Shown here piece by piece: positions 40,919 to 49,603 of a stretch of DNA of 64,000 nucleotides (position 1 is its first letter; each line of letters begins with the position of its first letter). The position numbers and the translations under genes were made by a program. Origin of the DNA: Amycolatopsis sp. NBC_01480 (GTDB lineage: Bacteria > Actinomycetota > Actinomycetes > Mycobacteriales > Pseudonocardiaceae); the NCBI RefSeq assembly GCF_036227205.1, contig NZ_CP109442.1, positions 1,240,001 through 1,304,000 on the forward strand, read 5' to 3'. A model generated the notes under the pieces. The model made no database searches. It was not told the origin of the DNA and saw nothing but the letters and a program-made list of their open reading frames with translations.

Positions 40919-40957
40919 GGTGAGGGCCACCCCGCGCCGCCGGGGGTGGCCCTCACC
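40919..40957 (+). terminator. strong hairpin after the secreted protein gene
   Basis: Perfect 15-base arms 40919-40933 and 40943-40957 (GGTGAGGGCCACCCC) with a nine-base loop, starting four bases after the stop. Confidence 0.8.
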
Positions 40958-41001
40958 CACCGCGGCCTGCGGTCCGGCGCCAGCGGTGCGATGCTGGGCC
41001 G

Positions 41002-41193
41002 ATGACTCACTACGCGCTGGCTCAGGCGGTCACCGTCGCGCAGGACCTCGAAGCGAAGGGGTTCCTGGGCACGGTCGGGAAGATCGCGGCCGCGACCATC
41101 ATCTTCTTCATCGCGATCGGGCTGATCCTGGGCCTGATCCTCGGTTTCTTCATCGGCCGCGCGGCCGGGCGCCGGCAGGGCTCCGGCTCCTGA
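41002..41193 (+). CDS. small single-span membrane protein, 63 residues
   Basis: One hydrophobic segment (ATIIFFIAIGLILGLILGFF, about 31-50) followed by a basic, glycine-rich tail (IGRAAGRRQGSGS), giving a topology with the C-terminus inside. The N-terminal 25 residues are amphipathic. There is no ribosome site; GATGCT ends six bases before ATG 41002, suggesting a leaderless message. I do not recognise the family. Confidence 0.65.
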   Translation: MTHYALAQAVTVAQDLEAKGFLGTVGKIAAATIIFFIAIGLILGLILGFFIGRAAGRRQGSGS

Positions 41194-41241
41194 CCGCGTT
41201 CCGAAGACCACGCCGTCCACGCTGTCCACAGAGGACTCGAC

Positions 41242-41406
41242 TCAACGCCGTCTCGGCTCCGGCAGGTGCGGCGACGGCCACTGCCAGTGCCAGGGACTGC
41301 GGCGCGCCTCGGTCACCTTGGACGGGTCCGGACGATGCGCCTCCGGCCGCCCGTACCGGTATTCCTGCTGCATCTGCACCAGATCGAAGATCCAGTCGCC
41401 TCTCAT
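41242..41406 (-). CDS. hypothetical protein, 54 residues
   Basis: Starts MRGDWIFDLVQMQQEYRYGR and ends with a tryptophan/proline/arginine-rich tail (SPWHWQWPSPHLPEPRRR). GGGAGGAAGAC is an excellent ribosome site before ATG 41406, the reason I keep this small frame rather than the longer one starting at 41472. No family recognised. Confidence 0.6.
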   Translation of the reverse strand: MRGDWIFDLVQMQQEYRYGRPEAHRPDPSKVTEARRSPWHWQWPSPHLPEPRRR

Positions 41407-41605
41407 GTCTTCCTCCCGTGGTCGTCGGTGCTTACGGTGTCCACGTTCTTCCTGAGGGCGCGGTGCGGGCATCGGAAGATCACGTCGCCCCCATCCCTTA
41501 CGCCGGGCATTCCCTTACCCGCACCGGACGGCCGCACGCGTCCGGTGATCTTCTGGCAAGATTCAGGCGGACTCGGTCGAATTCTCGCCGGAAGGATGGG
41601 CACCC

Positions 41606-43093
41606 ATGGGCCTGGGCAGGAAACTGGCGCTCGTCGCCACGGCCGCGGCGGCGGTGGCAGCGACGCTGTCCGGTGTGCCGGCCGGAGCCGCACCGGACGG
41701 CGGCATCGCGTGGAAACCTTGCCCCACGGGGAAAGACGTCGACTGCGGCACGGTGACCGTGCCGATCGACTGGGACCACCCGGACCACGGCACGATCCAG
41801 CTCGCGCTCGCCCGGCGCAGGGCGACTGATCCGTCGGCGCGGATCGGCTCGATCCTGATGGACCCGGGCGGCCCGGGCGGGGCCGGCGCGGGTGAGGTGC
41901 AGGACGGCTGGTCGCTGTCGCCGCAGATCACCCGCCGGTTCGACACCGTCGGCTTCGACCCGCGTGGCGTCGGGCAGAGCAACCCGGTGCGCTGCGGGCT
42001 GACCGAGGTCACCGCCCCGGACCCGCAACTGCCGAAGAATGCGAGCGAGTACGAGCAGCTCACGGCATACAACCGCGCACTCGGCGCGAGCTGCGCCAAG
42101 AACACCGGGCCGCTCACCGGGTTCGTCGACACCAAGAGCGTCGTGCGCGACATGGACGCCATCCGCGCCGCCCTCGGCGAGGCCAAGCTGACGTACTACG
42201 GCGTTTCCTACGGTTCGCTGATGGGCCAGCAGTACGCCGAGACGTACCCGGACCGGGTGCGCGCGCTGGTGCTGGACAGCAACATGGACCACTCGCTGCG
42301 GACCACGTGGGAGTTCCTGAGCACCGAGACCGTGTCGTCGCAGGAGTTGTTCGAGCAGTTCGCTTCCTGGTGCGGGCGGACCGCGAGCTGCGCGTTGCAC
42401 GGCCAGGACGTCCACGCGCTGATGGCGAAGCTGTACGCCCGCGCGGAAAGCGGCGACCTCGGCACCCCGGACGACCGGCTCGACCCGGTGGCGTTCGTCA
42501 ACCTGGTCAGCCAGAACTTCTACGGCCCCACCTGGGGCCAGCTCGCCACCACGATGGTCAACCTGCGCGACGGCAAGCCCGCCCAGCCCTCGGCGTTCGG
42601 CGACATCACCGTGCCGTCGGCGTTCGGCAGCATCTTCTGCTCCGACTGGAAGCTGCCGGTCAGCGGCTACGGCGAGCTGGAGACCTACCGCCGCGCGCTC
42701 GCCGCGATGGCGCCGGACATGCGGTTCTCGCCCCTGGGCTGGACCTCGACCGCCAGCTGCCTCGGCTGGCCCGGCCAGGTGCGCAACCCGCAGCACCGGC
42801 TTTCGGTGCACGGCGCCCCGCCGCTGCTCACGCTGAACAGCCGGTACGACCCGGCCACGCCGTACCAGTGGGCGCAACGCGCGGCCCGGCAGAGCGGCGC
42901 CACCCTGCTGACCTACGACGGCTGGGGCCACGGCGCGTACTTCAAGAACAGCGACTGCGTCACCAAGGCGACCGACGACTACCTGATCTCCGGCACCGTG
43001 CCGCCGAAGGGGACGCATTGCGCCGCCGTGGAGCCGAAGGCCCAACAGTCCAGGATGGACGGTCCGATGATGCCGCGCACCACGCTCTTCTGA
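41606..43093 (+). CDS. secreted tripeptidyl-aminopeptidase-like alpha/beta hydrolase
   Basis: A 495-residue exported serine hydrolase. The signal peptide ends near residue 28 (LSGVPAGAAPDG). The nucleophile is Ser201 in YGVSYGSLMGQQYAETYPDR; the C-terminal TAP-like domain has LLTLNSRYDPATPYQWA and the histidine in YDGWGHGAY. Family members release tripeptides from extracellular peptides. AAGGA lies before ATG 41606. A perfect 16-base hairpin follows. Confidence 0.92.
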   Translation: MGLGRKLALVATAAAAVAATLSGVPAGAAPDGGIAWKPCPTGKDVDCGTVTVPIDWDHPDHGTIQLALARRRATDPSARIGSILMDPGGPGGAGAGEVQDGWSLSPQITRRFDTVGFDPRGVGQSNPVRCGLTEVTAPDPQLPKNASEYEQLTAYNRALGASCAKNTGPLTGFVDTKSVVRDMDAIRAALGEAKLTYYGVSYGSLMGQQYAETYPDRVRALVLDSNMDHSLRTTWEFLSTETVSSQELFEQFASWCGRTASCALHGQDVHALMAKLYARAESGDLGTPDDRLDPVAFVNLVSQNFYGPTWGQLATTMVNLRDGKPAQPSAFGDITVPSAFGSIFCSDWKLPVSGYGELETYRRALAAMAPDMRFSPLGWTSTASCLGWPGQVRNPQHRLSVHGAPPLLTLNSRYDPATPYQWAQRAARQSGATLLTYDGWGHGAYFKNSDCVTKATDDYLISGTVPPKGTHCAAVEPKAQQSRMDGPMMPRTTLF

Positions 43094-43105
43094 CGCTCAC
43101 CGACA

Positions 43106-43146
43106 ACGCGGCCCTCCTCGCTTGCTACTCGCGAGGAGGGCCGCGT
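43106..43146. terminator. perfect 16-base hairpin between convergent genes
   Basis: Arms 43106-43121 and 43131-43146 (ACGCGGCCCTCCTCGC) are perfectly complementary, with a nine-base loop. It lies between the peptidase stop and the convergent YbjN-like gene. Confidence 0.85.
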
Positions 43147-43159
43147 CGTCTCGAACGGA

Positions 43160-43567
43160 TCAGTAATCGTCGCGCCCGGTGAACTGCTGCTCCAGCAGTT
43201 CGGCCGACCCTGCGACCAGCTCCAGCGGGTCGATGAACTCGTTGATGTCGAGGTTGATCAACGGCAGCGAATGCCGCAGCACCACGTGCTCGCCCATCAC
43301 CACCACCCCGCCGACGACCAGCGTGTTGCCGACCTCGGTGAGCACCGACAGCAGGTCGACCTCGTCCACCCGCGCGAACGGGGTCGCGATCTGCACCCAG
43401 TCCTCCCGCTGGTCGAAGATCTCCCGGGCGATCACCATGACCTGCGCGCGCCCCTCCGTCTCCGCGTCGTCGCCGAACGACATGCGGATCCGGATCTCGT
43501 CCGGATCATCCAGAATCACCCGGTACTCGTGCCTGATGTACCCGACCAGATCGGCCCAGTCCGCCAC
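43160..43567 (-). CDS. YbjN-like/type III chaperone-like fold protein
   Basis: A 135-residue acidic cytoplasmic protein. The pattern VMVIAREIFDQREDWVQIAT, then LLSVLTEVGNTLVVGGVVVM and VVLRHSLPLINLD, resembles the YbjN/tetratricopeptide-binding chaperone fold common in actinomycetes. Role unknown. GTG 43567 has GGGAGG upstream. Single gene. Confidence 0.7.
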   Translation of the reverse strand: MADWADLVGYIRHEYRVILDDPDEIRIRMSFGDDAETEGRAQVMVIAREIFDQREDWVQIATPFARVDEVDLLSVLTEVGNTLVVGGVVVMGEHVVLRHSLPLINLDINEFIDPLELVAGSAELLEQQFTGRDDY

Positions 43568-43651
43568 GCGTTTCCTCCCGTTTCGCTTCGTGAACGGTCA
43601 GGGTAGTGAAGATCCGGCAGCGGAGGGCGGGAAGCGTCGGCTATGTCCGGG

Positions 43652-44464
43652 TCAAGCGCCGAATCGGGCGACACAATGCCAAAGCTGCTTCACGGTCCGG
43701 GGATCAAACGCAGCCGCAGCGTTCCCGACGATACGGGCGTCGATCACCCCGTCTTCCGCGATCTCCAGCCCGGTCCGCAGGAGCGCCGGCCCGTAGAAGG
43801 AAGCACGCGCTACGAGGACGTCCGTGGTCAGCCGGAACCCGTGATGCCACGTGACGGGCAGGCCGGTCGCCTTCGCCGCGTCCTCGATCGCCGTGCCGGC
43901 GAACGACGGGTCCAGGACCAGCTCCGCCACGTCCTCGGCGAGCCGCAGCGGACCGTGGACGTGGGCTTCGATGTGGTCGTCCAGGATGTCGGGCTCCCCC
44001 TGCCTGGCAAGCTCCACCAACGGGAAGTGGTCCGCGGTGCCGAAGTCGGCGGGGTGCGAAAAGCTGTCCGGATAACAGAAACTGGTCCGCTGCCGGACCG
44101 GGTGGCGCAGCCGGAAATGCGCCGATCCGAACCGCACCGAGCCGCCCGCCGGGCGGCGCCGGTAATTCAGCGAACCGTACTTCGGGCGCGCCGATGGTGG
44201 CGCGTCGTCGTACGCGCCGCCGAACAGACGGTGCTCCCAGTGCCACCGGTCACCGCCCGGATAGGCCGTGAGCCCGCCGTTGCTGGTGCCGGTCTCGAAC
44301 TGCGAGCGGTACACACCATCGTCGGCCAGGTGCCGCAGCAGCGGGACCCCGTTCACGAGACGGTCCGGGTGGAAGTGCACCGTGATGTCGAACTCGCCGA
44401 GTGGCGGGCCGTGGCTCAGCGACGCGACGTGGGCCAAGGCCCGCTGCCAGGGTTCGGTGTCCAC
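43652..44464 (-). CDS. DUF3626 family protein
   Basis: A 270-residue protein with the DUF3626 pattern: ITVHFHPDRLVNGVPLLRHL, then SQFETGTSNGGLTAYPGGDR and LFGGAYD. The histidine-rich HFHPDRL and EAHVHGPL stretches suggest metal binding, but the family has no assigned function. The start is GTG 44464. Its end lies 85 bases from the convergent YbjN-like start region on the other side; no operon partner is apparent. Confidence 0.8.
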   Translation of the reverse strand: MDTEPWQRALAHVASLSHGPPLGEFDITVHFHPDRLVNGVPLLRHLADDGVYRSQFETGTSNGGLTAYPGGDRWHWEHRLFGGAYDDAPPSARPKYGSLNYRRRPAGGSVRFGSAHFRLRHPVRQRTSFCYPDSFSHPADFGTADHFPLVELARQGEPDILDDHIEAHVHGPLRLAEDVAELVLDPSFAGTAIEDAAKATGLPVTWHHGFRLTTDVLVARASFYGPALLRTGLEIAEDGVIDARIVGNAAAAFDPRTVKQLWHCVARFGA

Positions 44465-44525
44465 CCCGACCGGAATAGCACGGGCGGCGCGCCGAAGCCC
44501 CTCCGGCGCGCCGCCCGCCCCAAGC

Positions 44526-45911
44526 TCAGAGGAGTTTCCAAGCCCCCGTCAGCGTCTCGCGCAGAATCTGCTCCATCTCGTCGAATTCCCGCTGCCCGCA
44601 GATCAACGGCGGCGAGAGCTGCACCACCGGCTCGGCCCGATCGTCGGCCCGGCAATACAAACCGGCGTCGAACAGCGCGTCCGACAAGTAGCCCCGCAGC
44701 ACCCGCTCCGACTCGTCCGCGGTGAAGGTCTCCTTGGTGGCCTTGTCCTTCACCAGCTCAATCCCGTAGAAGAACCCGGCCCCACGGACGTCGCCGACGA
44801 TCGGCAAGTCCAGCAAGCGGTCCAGAGTCCCGCGGAACGCCGATTCCTGCGCCAGCACGTGCCCGTACAGGTTCTCGCGCTCGAACAGGTCCAGGTTCGC
44901 CAGCGCGACGGCACACGAAACCGGGTGGCCGCCGTAGGTGGAGCCGTGCATGAACGTCGTGGATCCGTGCAGGAACGGCTCCATCAGGCGGTCACTGGCC
45001 AGCACCGCGCCCAGCGGCGCGTAACCCGAGGTCAGACCCTTCGCCGTGGTGATGATGTCCGGCTGGTACCCGTACCGCTTCGCGGCGAAGTCGTAGCCCA
45101 GGCGGCCGAAGGCGCAGATGACCTCGTCGGAAACCAGGAGCACGTCGTGGCGGTCGCAGATTTCGCGGACGCGCTCGAAATAGCCCGGGGGCGGCACGAA
45201 ACAGCCGCCCGTGTTCTGCACCGGCTCCAGGAACACCGCTGCGACCGTGTCGGCGCCCTCGAATTCGATGGCCTGCTCGATCTGGTCCGCGGCCCACCGG
45301 CCGTACGCCTCGTAGTCGTCGGCGTGCTCGGGCGCGCGGTAGAAGTTCGTGTTCGGCACCCGCATCGTGCTCGGCACCAGCGGCTCGAAGTCCGCCTTCG
45401 CGCCCGGGATGCCGGTGATGGACAGCGCGCCCTGCGAAGTGCCGTGATACGCCAGCGCTCGGCTGATCACCTTGTGCTTCGTGGGCTTGCCGACGAGCTT
45501 GAAGTACTGCTTCGCGAGCTTCCACGCCGTCTCGACGGACTCCCCGCCGCTGACGGTGAAGAAGACGCGGTTCAGGTCGCCGGGCGAAGCGGCGGTCAGG
45601 CGCTCCGCCAGCTGGATCGCCGACGGGTGCGCGTGGCCCCACAACGGGAAGTACGCGAGTTGCTTCGTCTGCCGTGCGGCGGCCTCGGCCAGTTCCTCAC
45701 GGCCGTGCCCGGCCTGCACGGCGAACAGGCCGGCCAGCCCGTCCAGGTAACGCTTGCCGCGCGCATCCCAGATGTAGGCGCCCTCGCCGCGCACGATCAC
45801 CGGCACTTCGGCGGACTCGAAGCCGGAATGGCGCGTGAAATGCAGCCAGAGGTTGTCACGGGCGGCGGCGGCCAGGGCGGTCGCGTCGGTGGGTTCGGCG
45901 GTGGTGCTCAT
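44526..45911 (-). CDS. class III omega-aminotransferase (putrescine/beta-alanine/GABA-type)
   Basis: A 461-residue PLP enzyme. LAGLFAVQAGHGREELAEAA and FFTVSGGESVETAWKLAKQY lead to the cofactor aspartate in LLVSDEVICAFGRLGYDF and the PLP lysine in IITTAKGLTSGY, as in aspartate aminotransferase family class III transaminases of diamine catabolism. Its promoter region carries the 14-base motif CGGATTTAGTCGTC found again before the permease, and the Lrp gene follows divergently placed upstream. Together they suggest conversion of putrescine or a similar amine to an aldehyde, then to an acid by the dehydrogenase at 48181. Confidence 0.9.
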   Translation of the reverse strand: MSTTAEPTDATALAAAARDNLWLHFTRHSGFESAEVPVIVRGEGAYIWDARGKRYLDGLAGLFAVQAGHGREELAEAAARQTKQLAYFPLWGHAHPSAIQLAERLTAASPGDLNRVFFTVSGGESVETAWKLAKQYFKLVGKPTKHKVISRALAYHGTSQGALSITGIPGAKADFEPLVPSTMRVPNTNFYRAPEHADDYEAYGRWAADQIEQAIEFEGADTVAAVFLEPVQNTGGCFVPPPGYFERVREICDRHDVLLVSDEVICAFGRLGYDFAAKRYGYQPDIITTAKGLTSGYAPLGAVLASDRLMEPFLHGSTTFMHGSTYGGHPVSCAVALANLDLFERENLYGHVLAQESAFRGTLDRLLDLPIVGDVRGAGFFYGIELVKDKATKETFTADESERVLRGYLSDALFDAGLYCRADDRAEPVVQLSPPLICGQREFDEMEQILRETLTGAWKLL

Positions 45912-46066
45912 GGCTCCCTCGAAACGGCCTCGGGGCTGCCGGCACGCATGGCGCGCACCGGCCGGACCTCTCGGTTATCGCACGAGCAGACCCATCGTCG
46001 CAAGTGGATCGGTTGAAACCAGAGGTTTACACAACCGATTCAAAGCTGATTTGGGCGATCAACCTT

Positions 46067-46080
46067 CGGATTTAGTCGTC
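46067..46080. promoter_or_regulatory. shared 14-base motif, candidate Lrp site 1
   Basis: CGGATTTAGTCGTC, about 156 bases upstream of the aminotransferase start and just beyond the Lrp stop. The identical 14 bases occur at 46675-46688 upstream of the permease. Confidence 0.6.
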
Positions 46081-46084
46081 ACCC

Positions 46085-46573
46085 TCAGCGCACACCCCAC
46101 TGGTACGACTGTTTCCGCAGCTTGAGGTAGACGAGCACCTCCGCATTGCGCACGCCGGGCAGCGCGCGGATGCGGTTGGACGTCAGGTCGAGCAGCGCTT
46201 CGTCGTCGGCGCACACCGCCTCGCACAGCACGTCGAAGCGGCCGGCGCACAGCACCACGTAGTCGATCTCGTTCATCTCGGCGAGCGCGTCGGCGACCGG
46301 CTCGAGCGGACCGTCCACATTGATCGCCACCATCGCCTGCCGGAACAGCCCGACCTGCAAGGGATCCGACACCGCGACGATCTGGATGACCCCGGAGTCC
46401 GAGAGCCGCTGCACGCGCTGGCGGACGGCGGCCTCGGACAGCCCGACGGCCTTGCCGATCGTGGCGTACGCCCGCCGCCCGTCCTCCTGCAGCTGCGCGA
46501 TGATCTGCTTGGAGAGGTCGTCGATCACCGGCGGCGCGGTCCGGCTCGGGTTCGGTTCCTGGCTGCTCACCAC
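46085..46573 (-). CDS. Lrp/AsnC-family regulator
   Basis: A 162-residue regulator. The HTH is YATIGKAVGLSEAAVRQRVQ, followed by the RAM ligand domain (VAINVDGPLEPVADALAEMN, DYVVLCAGRFDVLCEAVCAD, RALPGVRNAEVLVYLKL). It lies between the aminotransferase and the permease and should control both through the CGGATTTAGTCGTC sites. I choose GTG 46573 because GGAGGGG lies about ten bases upstream; the ATG at 46618 has no such site. Confidence 0.88.
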   Translation of the reverse strand: MVSSQEPNPSRTAPPVIDDLSKQIIAQLQEDGRRAYATIGKAVGLSEAAVRQRVQRLSDSGVIQIVAVSDPLQVGLFRQAMVAINVDGPLEPVADALAEMNEIDYVVLCAGRFDVLCEAVCADDEALLDLTSNRIRALPGVRNAEVLVYLKLRKQSYQWGVR

Positions 46574-46674
46574 CGGATCATCCCCTCCACCGGCGAGCGC
46601 GGGCAAACCGGCGGCCACCGTGTCACCCGGCTCCGAATCGTCACCGAAAGCGACCGTCCGACCAGCGCCAACAA

Positions 46675-46688
46675 CGGATTTAGTCGTC
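46675..46688. promoter_or_regulatory. shared 14-base motif, candidate Lrp site 2
   Basis: CGGATTTAGTCGTC in the divergent Lrp-permease region, ten bases before the -35 element TTGACA. Identical to 46067-46080 in the same orientation. Confidence 0.6.
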
Positions 46689-46697
46689 TTTGTGGCG

Positions 46698-46726
46698 TTG
46701 ACAACACTGAATCAGTGCTGTTCCAT
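46698..46726 (+). promoter_or_regulatory. candidate promoter of the permease-dehydrogenase operon
   Basis: TTGACA (46698-46703), 17 bases, TTCCAT (46721-46726). The spacer contains the perfect palindrome CACTGAATCAGTG (46705-46717), which could be a further operator. Confidence 0.5.
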
Positions 46727-46765
46727 CCGTCGAAACATTCCGCCGCTGACGGAGGGACACCGCCC

Positions 46766-48160
46766 ATGCCCCCTAACCCGGCCCCCACCGAACCCGGCCT
46801 GTCCGGCACCGCGGAAGCCACTGCGGAGCCGCCCGCCCGCCGTGGCCTCACCCGCTCGATCGGCGTCGGCGGCGGCACTCTGCTGACGCTCAGCTGTGTG
46901 ACGCCCGCGTCCTCCCTGTTCGTCCTGGTGCCCCCGCTCTTCGCCCAGCTCGGCACCGGCACCGCGCTGGCCATCGCGCTCGCCGTGCTGCTGTGCGTCG
47001 GGATCGCCTTCTGCTATTCCGAGCTCGGCACGCTCGTGCCCAGCGCCGGCGGCGAGTACGCCATGGTGACGACGGTGCTCAACCGGTTCGCCGGCTGGAT
47101 CACCTTCGTGCTGTCGTTCATCGTCATCCTGGTGGTGCCGCCGATTATCGCGATCGGCGTGGCCGACTACGTCGGCGCGATCGTGCACGTCGACCCGTCG
47201 GTGGCCGGCGCGATCGTCATGCTCGCCTCCACCGTGATCGGCCTGCTGAACCTGCGCTCCAACGCCTGGCTCACCGGGATCTTCCTCGCGATCGAGGTCG
47301 TCGCGATCGTCGTCGTCTCCGTGCTGGGCTTCGGCCACGTCAGCCGCTCGGCCGCGGTGCTGGTGAAGCCGAGTTTCGACGGGGTCAACGCCATCGGGCT
47401 GACGGCGGTGATCGCCGGGCTGGCCGTGGCGCTGTTCGTGGTGCAGGGCTTCTCCACCGCCGTCTACCTCGCCGAGGAGATGCGGGAGCCGCACAAAACG
47501 GTGTCCCGCACGGTGTTCTGGACGCTCGGCATCAGCGCGCTGGTGATCCTCGTGCCGGTCGTCGCGATCACGCTGGGCCTGCCGGACCTCGGCTCGCTCG
47601 GCGCGGTGGACATCACCGCGCTGGTGGTGGGCTGGAGCAACTCGACGTTCGGCACGATCATCAGCCTGTGCATCGCGGCGGCGATCGTGAACGCCGTGAT
47701 CGTGATGGTCATCCAGAACTCGCGGGTGCTGTTCGCCTCCGGCCGCGACCAGGCCTGGCCCGAGCCGGTCAACCGTCTGCTGAGCGTGGTGAGCGAACGG
47801 TTCGGCTCGCCGTGGGTCGCGACGCTCGTGGTCGGCCTTTCCGAAGCGGTACTGTGCTTCGTCCCGGTGGAGACGCTCAGCGGGGTGACCGGCGTAGCCG
47901 TCGTCGCGCTGTACCTGGCGGTCGCGGCGACCGTGCTGGGAGCGCGACGCGCGACGCACCGGCGGCCGCAGGTCTGGCGGATGCCCGGCTGGCCCGTGGT
48001 GCCCATCGTCGTGGTGCTGGCGCTGGCCTACGTGCTCGTCGAGCAGAGCGCGCTCGACCTCGGCATCACCGCGGCAGTCCTCGTCGTCTCCGGCCTCTAC
48101 TGGTTCGGTTACCTCCGCCGTCGCGCCGATCGCTGGCTCGTCACCGTGCCGGGCGCCTGA
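46766..48160 (+). CDS. APC-family amino acid/amine permease
   Basis: A 464-residue secondary transporter with about twelve membrane segments. The first consensus segment is GVGGGTLLTLSCVTPASSLF, followed by YSELGTLVPSAGGEYAMVTT, both typical of APC amino acid-polyamine carriers. A disordered proline-rich lead of about 30 residues precedes it. ATG 46766 has GGAGGG nine bases upstream; the ATG at 46715 overlaps the promoter. The dehydrogenase gene follows after 20 bases, forming an uptake-and-oxidation operon. Confidence 0.9.
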   Translation: MPPNPAPTEPGLSGTAEATAEPPARRGLTRSIGVGGGTLLTLSCVTPASSLFVLVPPLFAQLGTGTALAIALAVLLCVGIAFCYSELGTLVPSAGGEYAMVTTVLNRFAGWITFVLSFIVILVVPPIIAIGVADYVGAIVHVDPSVAGAIVMLASTVIGLLNLRSNAWLTGIFLAIEVVAIVVVSVLGFGHVSRSAAVLVKPSFDGVNAIGLTAVIAGLAVALFVVQGFSTAVYLAEEMREPHKTVSRTVFWTLGISALVILVPVVAITLGLPDLGSLGAVDITALVVGWSNSTFGTIISLCIAAAIVNAVIVMVIQNSRVLFASGRDQAWPEPVNRLLSVVSERFGSPWVATLVVGLSEAVLCFVPVETLSGVTGVAVVALYLAVAATVLGARRATHRRPQVWRMPGWPVVPIVVVLALAYVLVEQSALDLGITAAVLVVSGLYWFGYLRRRADRWLVTVPGA

Positions 48161-48180
48161 ACCCCAACAGGAAGGAATCC

Positions 48181-49602
48181 ATGAACGACAAGCAGGTCTT
48201 CCGGAACTTCGTCGGCGGCGAGCACCGCGACGCGACGGACGGGCGCACGCTCGACCTCATCGACCCGGTGACCGGGACGGTGTACGCCACGTCATCGCTG
48301 TCGAGCGAGGCGGATGTCGCCACCGCCGTCGACGCCGCGGCCGAGGCGTTCGAGACCTGGCGCGACACCACGCCGGCCGAGCGGCAGCTCGCACTGCTGC
48401 GGATCGCCGATGCGATGGAGTCGCGGGCCGAGGAGTTCGTCGCGGCCGAGTCCGCGAACACCGGCAAGCCGCTCGCCGTGACCCGCACGGAGGAGCTGCC
48501 GATGGGCGTCGACCACCTGCGGTTCTTCGCCGGCGCGGCGCGGGTGCTCGAAGGACGCGCGGCCGGGGAGTACATGGAGGGGTTCACCTCGTTCATCCGC
48601 CGTGAGCCGGTGGGTGTCTGCGCGCAGGTGACGCCGTGGAACTACCCGCTGCTGATGGCCATCTGGAAGATCGCGCCCGCACTGGCGGCGGGGAACACCA
48701 TCGTGCTCAAGCCTTCCGACACCACCCCCGCGTCGACCCTGCTGCTCGCCGAGGTGTGCGCGGAGTTCCTGCCGCCCGGCGTGTTCAACGTCGTCTGCGG
48801 TGACCGCGACACCGGGCGCGCGCTGGTGTCACACCCGCGGCCGGACATGGTGGCGATCACCGGCTCGGTGCGTGCGGGCATCGAGGTGGCGGGCGCGGCA
48901 GCGGCCGACGTCAAGCGCGTGCACCTGGAACTGGGCGGAAAGGCACCGGTGGTGGTGTTCCCGGACGCCGACCTCGCCGCGGCCGCCGAAGCCATCGCCG
49001 CGGCGGGCTACTTCAACGCCGGCCAGGACTGCACCGCCGCGACCCGGGTGCTGGTCCACGAGGACGTGCACGACGAGTTCGTCACGGCGCTCGCCGCGAC
49101 GAAAACCGGCCTGCCGGACGACCCCGATTCGGCGTACGGGCCGCTCAACAACGCGGGCCAGCTCGCGCGGGTGGCGGGGTTCGTCGACCGGCTGCCGGAG
49201 CACGCCGTCGTCGCCCACGGCGGGGAGCGGCTCGGCGACCGAGGCTTCTTCTACGCGCCCACGGTGGTCGCCGGCCTCCGCCCGGACGACGAGATCGTCC
49301 GCGACGAGGTGTTCGGCCCCGTCATCACCGTGCAGCCGTTCACGATCGAGGACGAGGCCGTGCGGCTGGCCAACGCCACCGACTACGGCCTGGCGTCCTC
49401 GGTGTGGACCCGCGACCACGCCCGCGCGATGCGCCTGACCCGCCGGCTGGACTTCGGCTGTGTGTGGGTGAACGCGCACATTCCGATCGTCTCGGAGATG
49501 CCACACGGCGGGTTCAAGAAGTCCGGCTACGGCAAGGATCTCGGGATGTACGGCTTCGAGGACTACACCCGGGTCAAGCACGTGATGACGGCGCTGGGCT
49601 GA
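48181..49602 (+). CDS. gamma-aminobutyraldehyde-type NAD-dependent aldehyde dehydrogenase
   Basis: A 473-residue aldehyde dehydrogenase: QVTPWNYPLLMAIWKIAPAL (cofactor site), catalytic glutamate in VHLELGGKAPVVVF and catalytic cysteine in FNAGQDCTAATRVL. The GQDCTAATR motif is typical of aminobutyraldehyde dehydrogenases (PatD/Prr). Placed after an amine permease and near an omega-aminotransferase, it probably oxidises 4-aminobutanal to GABA. GGAAGGAA precedes ATG 48181. It ends one base from the convergent short-chain dehydrogenase stop. Confidence 0.92.
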   Translation: MNDKQVFRNFVGGEHRDATDGRTLDLIDPVTGTVYATSSLSSEADVATAVDAAAEAFETWRDTTPAERQLALLRIADAMESRAEEFVAAESANTGKPLAVTRTEELPMGVDHLRFFAGAARVLEGRAAGEYMEGFTSFIRREPVGVCAQVTPWNYPLLMAIWKIAPALAAGNTIVLKPSDTTPASTLLLAEVCAEFLPPGVFNVVCGDRDTGRALVSHPRPDMVAITGSVRAGIEVAGAAAADVKRVHLELGGKAPVVVFPDADLAAAAEAIAAAGYFNAGQDCTAATRVLVHEDVHDEFVTALAATKTGLPDDPDSAYGPLNNAGQLARVAGFVDRLPEHAVVAHGGERLGDRGFFYAPTVVAGLRPDDEIVRDEVFGPVITVQPFTIEDEAVRLANATDYGLASSVWTRDHARAMRLTRRLDFGCVWVNAHIPIVSEMPHGGFKKSGYGKDLGMYGFEDYTRVKHVMTALG

Positions 49603-49603
49603 C

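Noticed and set aside
37691..40960. A 1089-residue open frame on the minus strand
   Set aside because: It lies antisense to the secreted DUF6351 gene and overlaps livG/livF in another frame. Low-complexity arginine/valine-rich product; a shadow.
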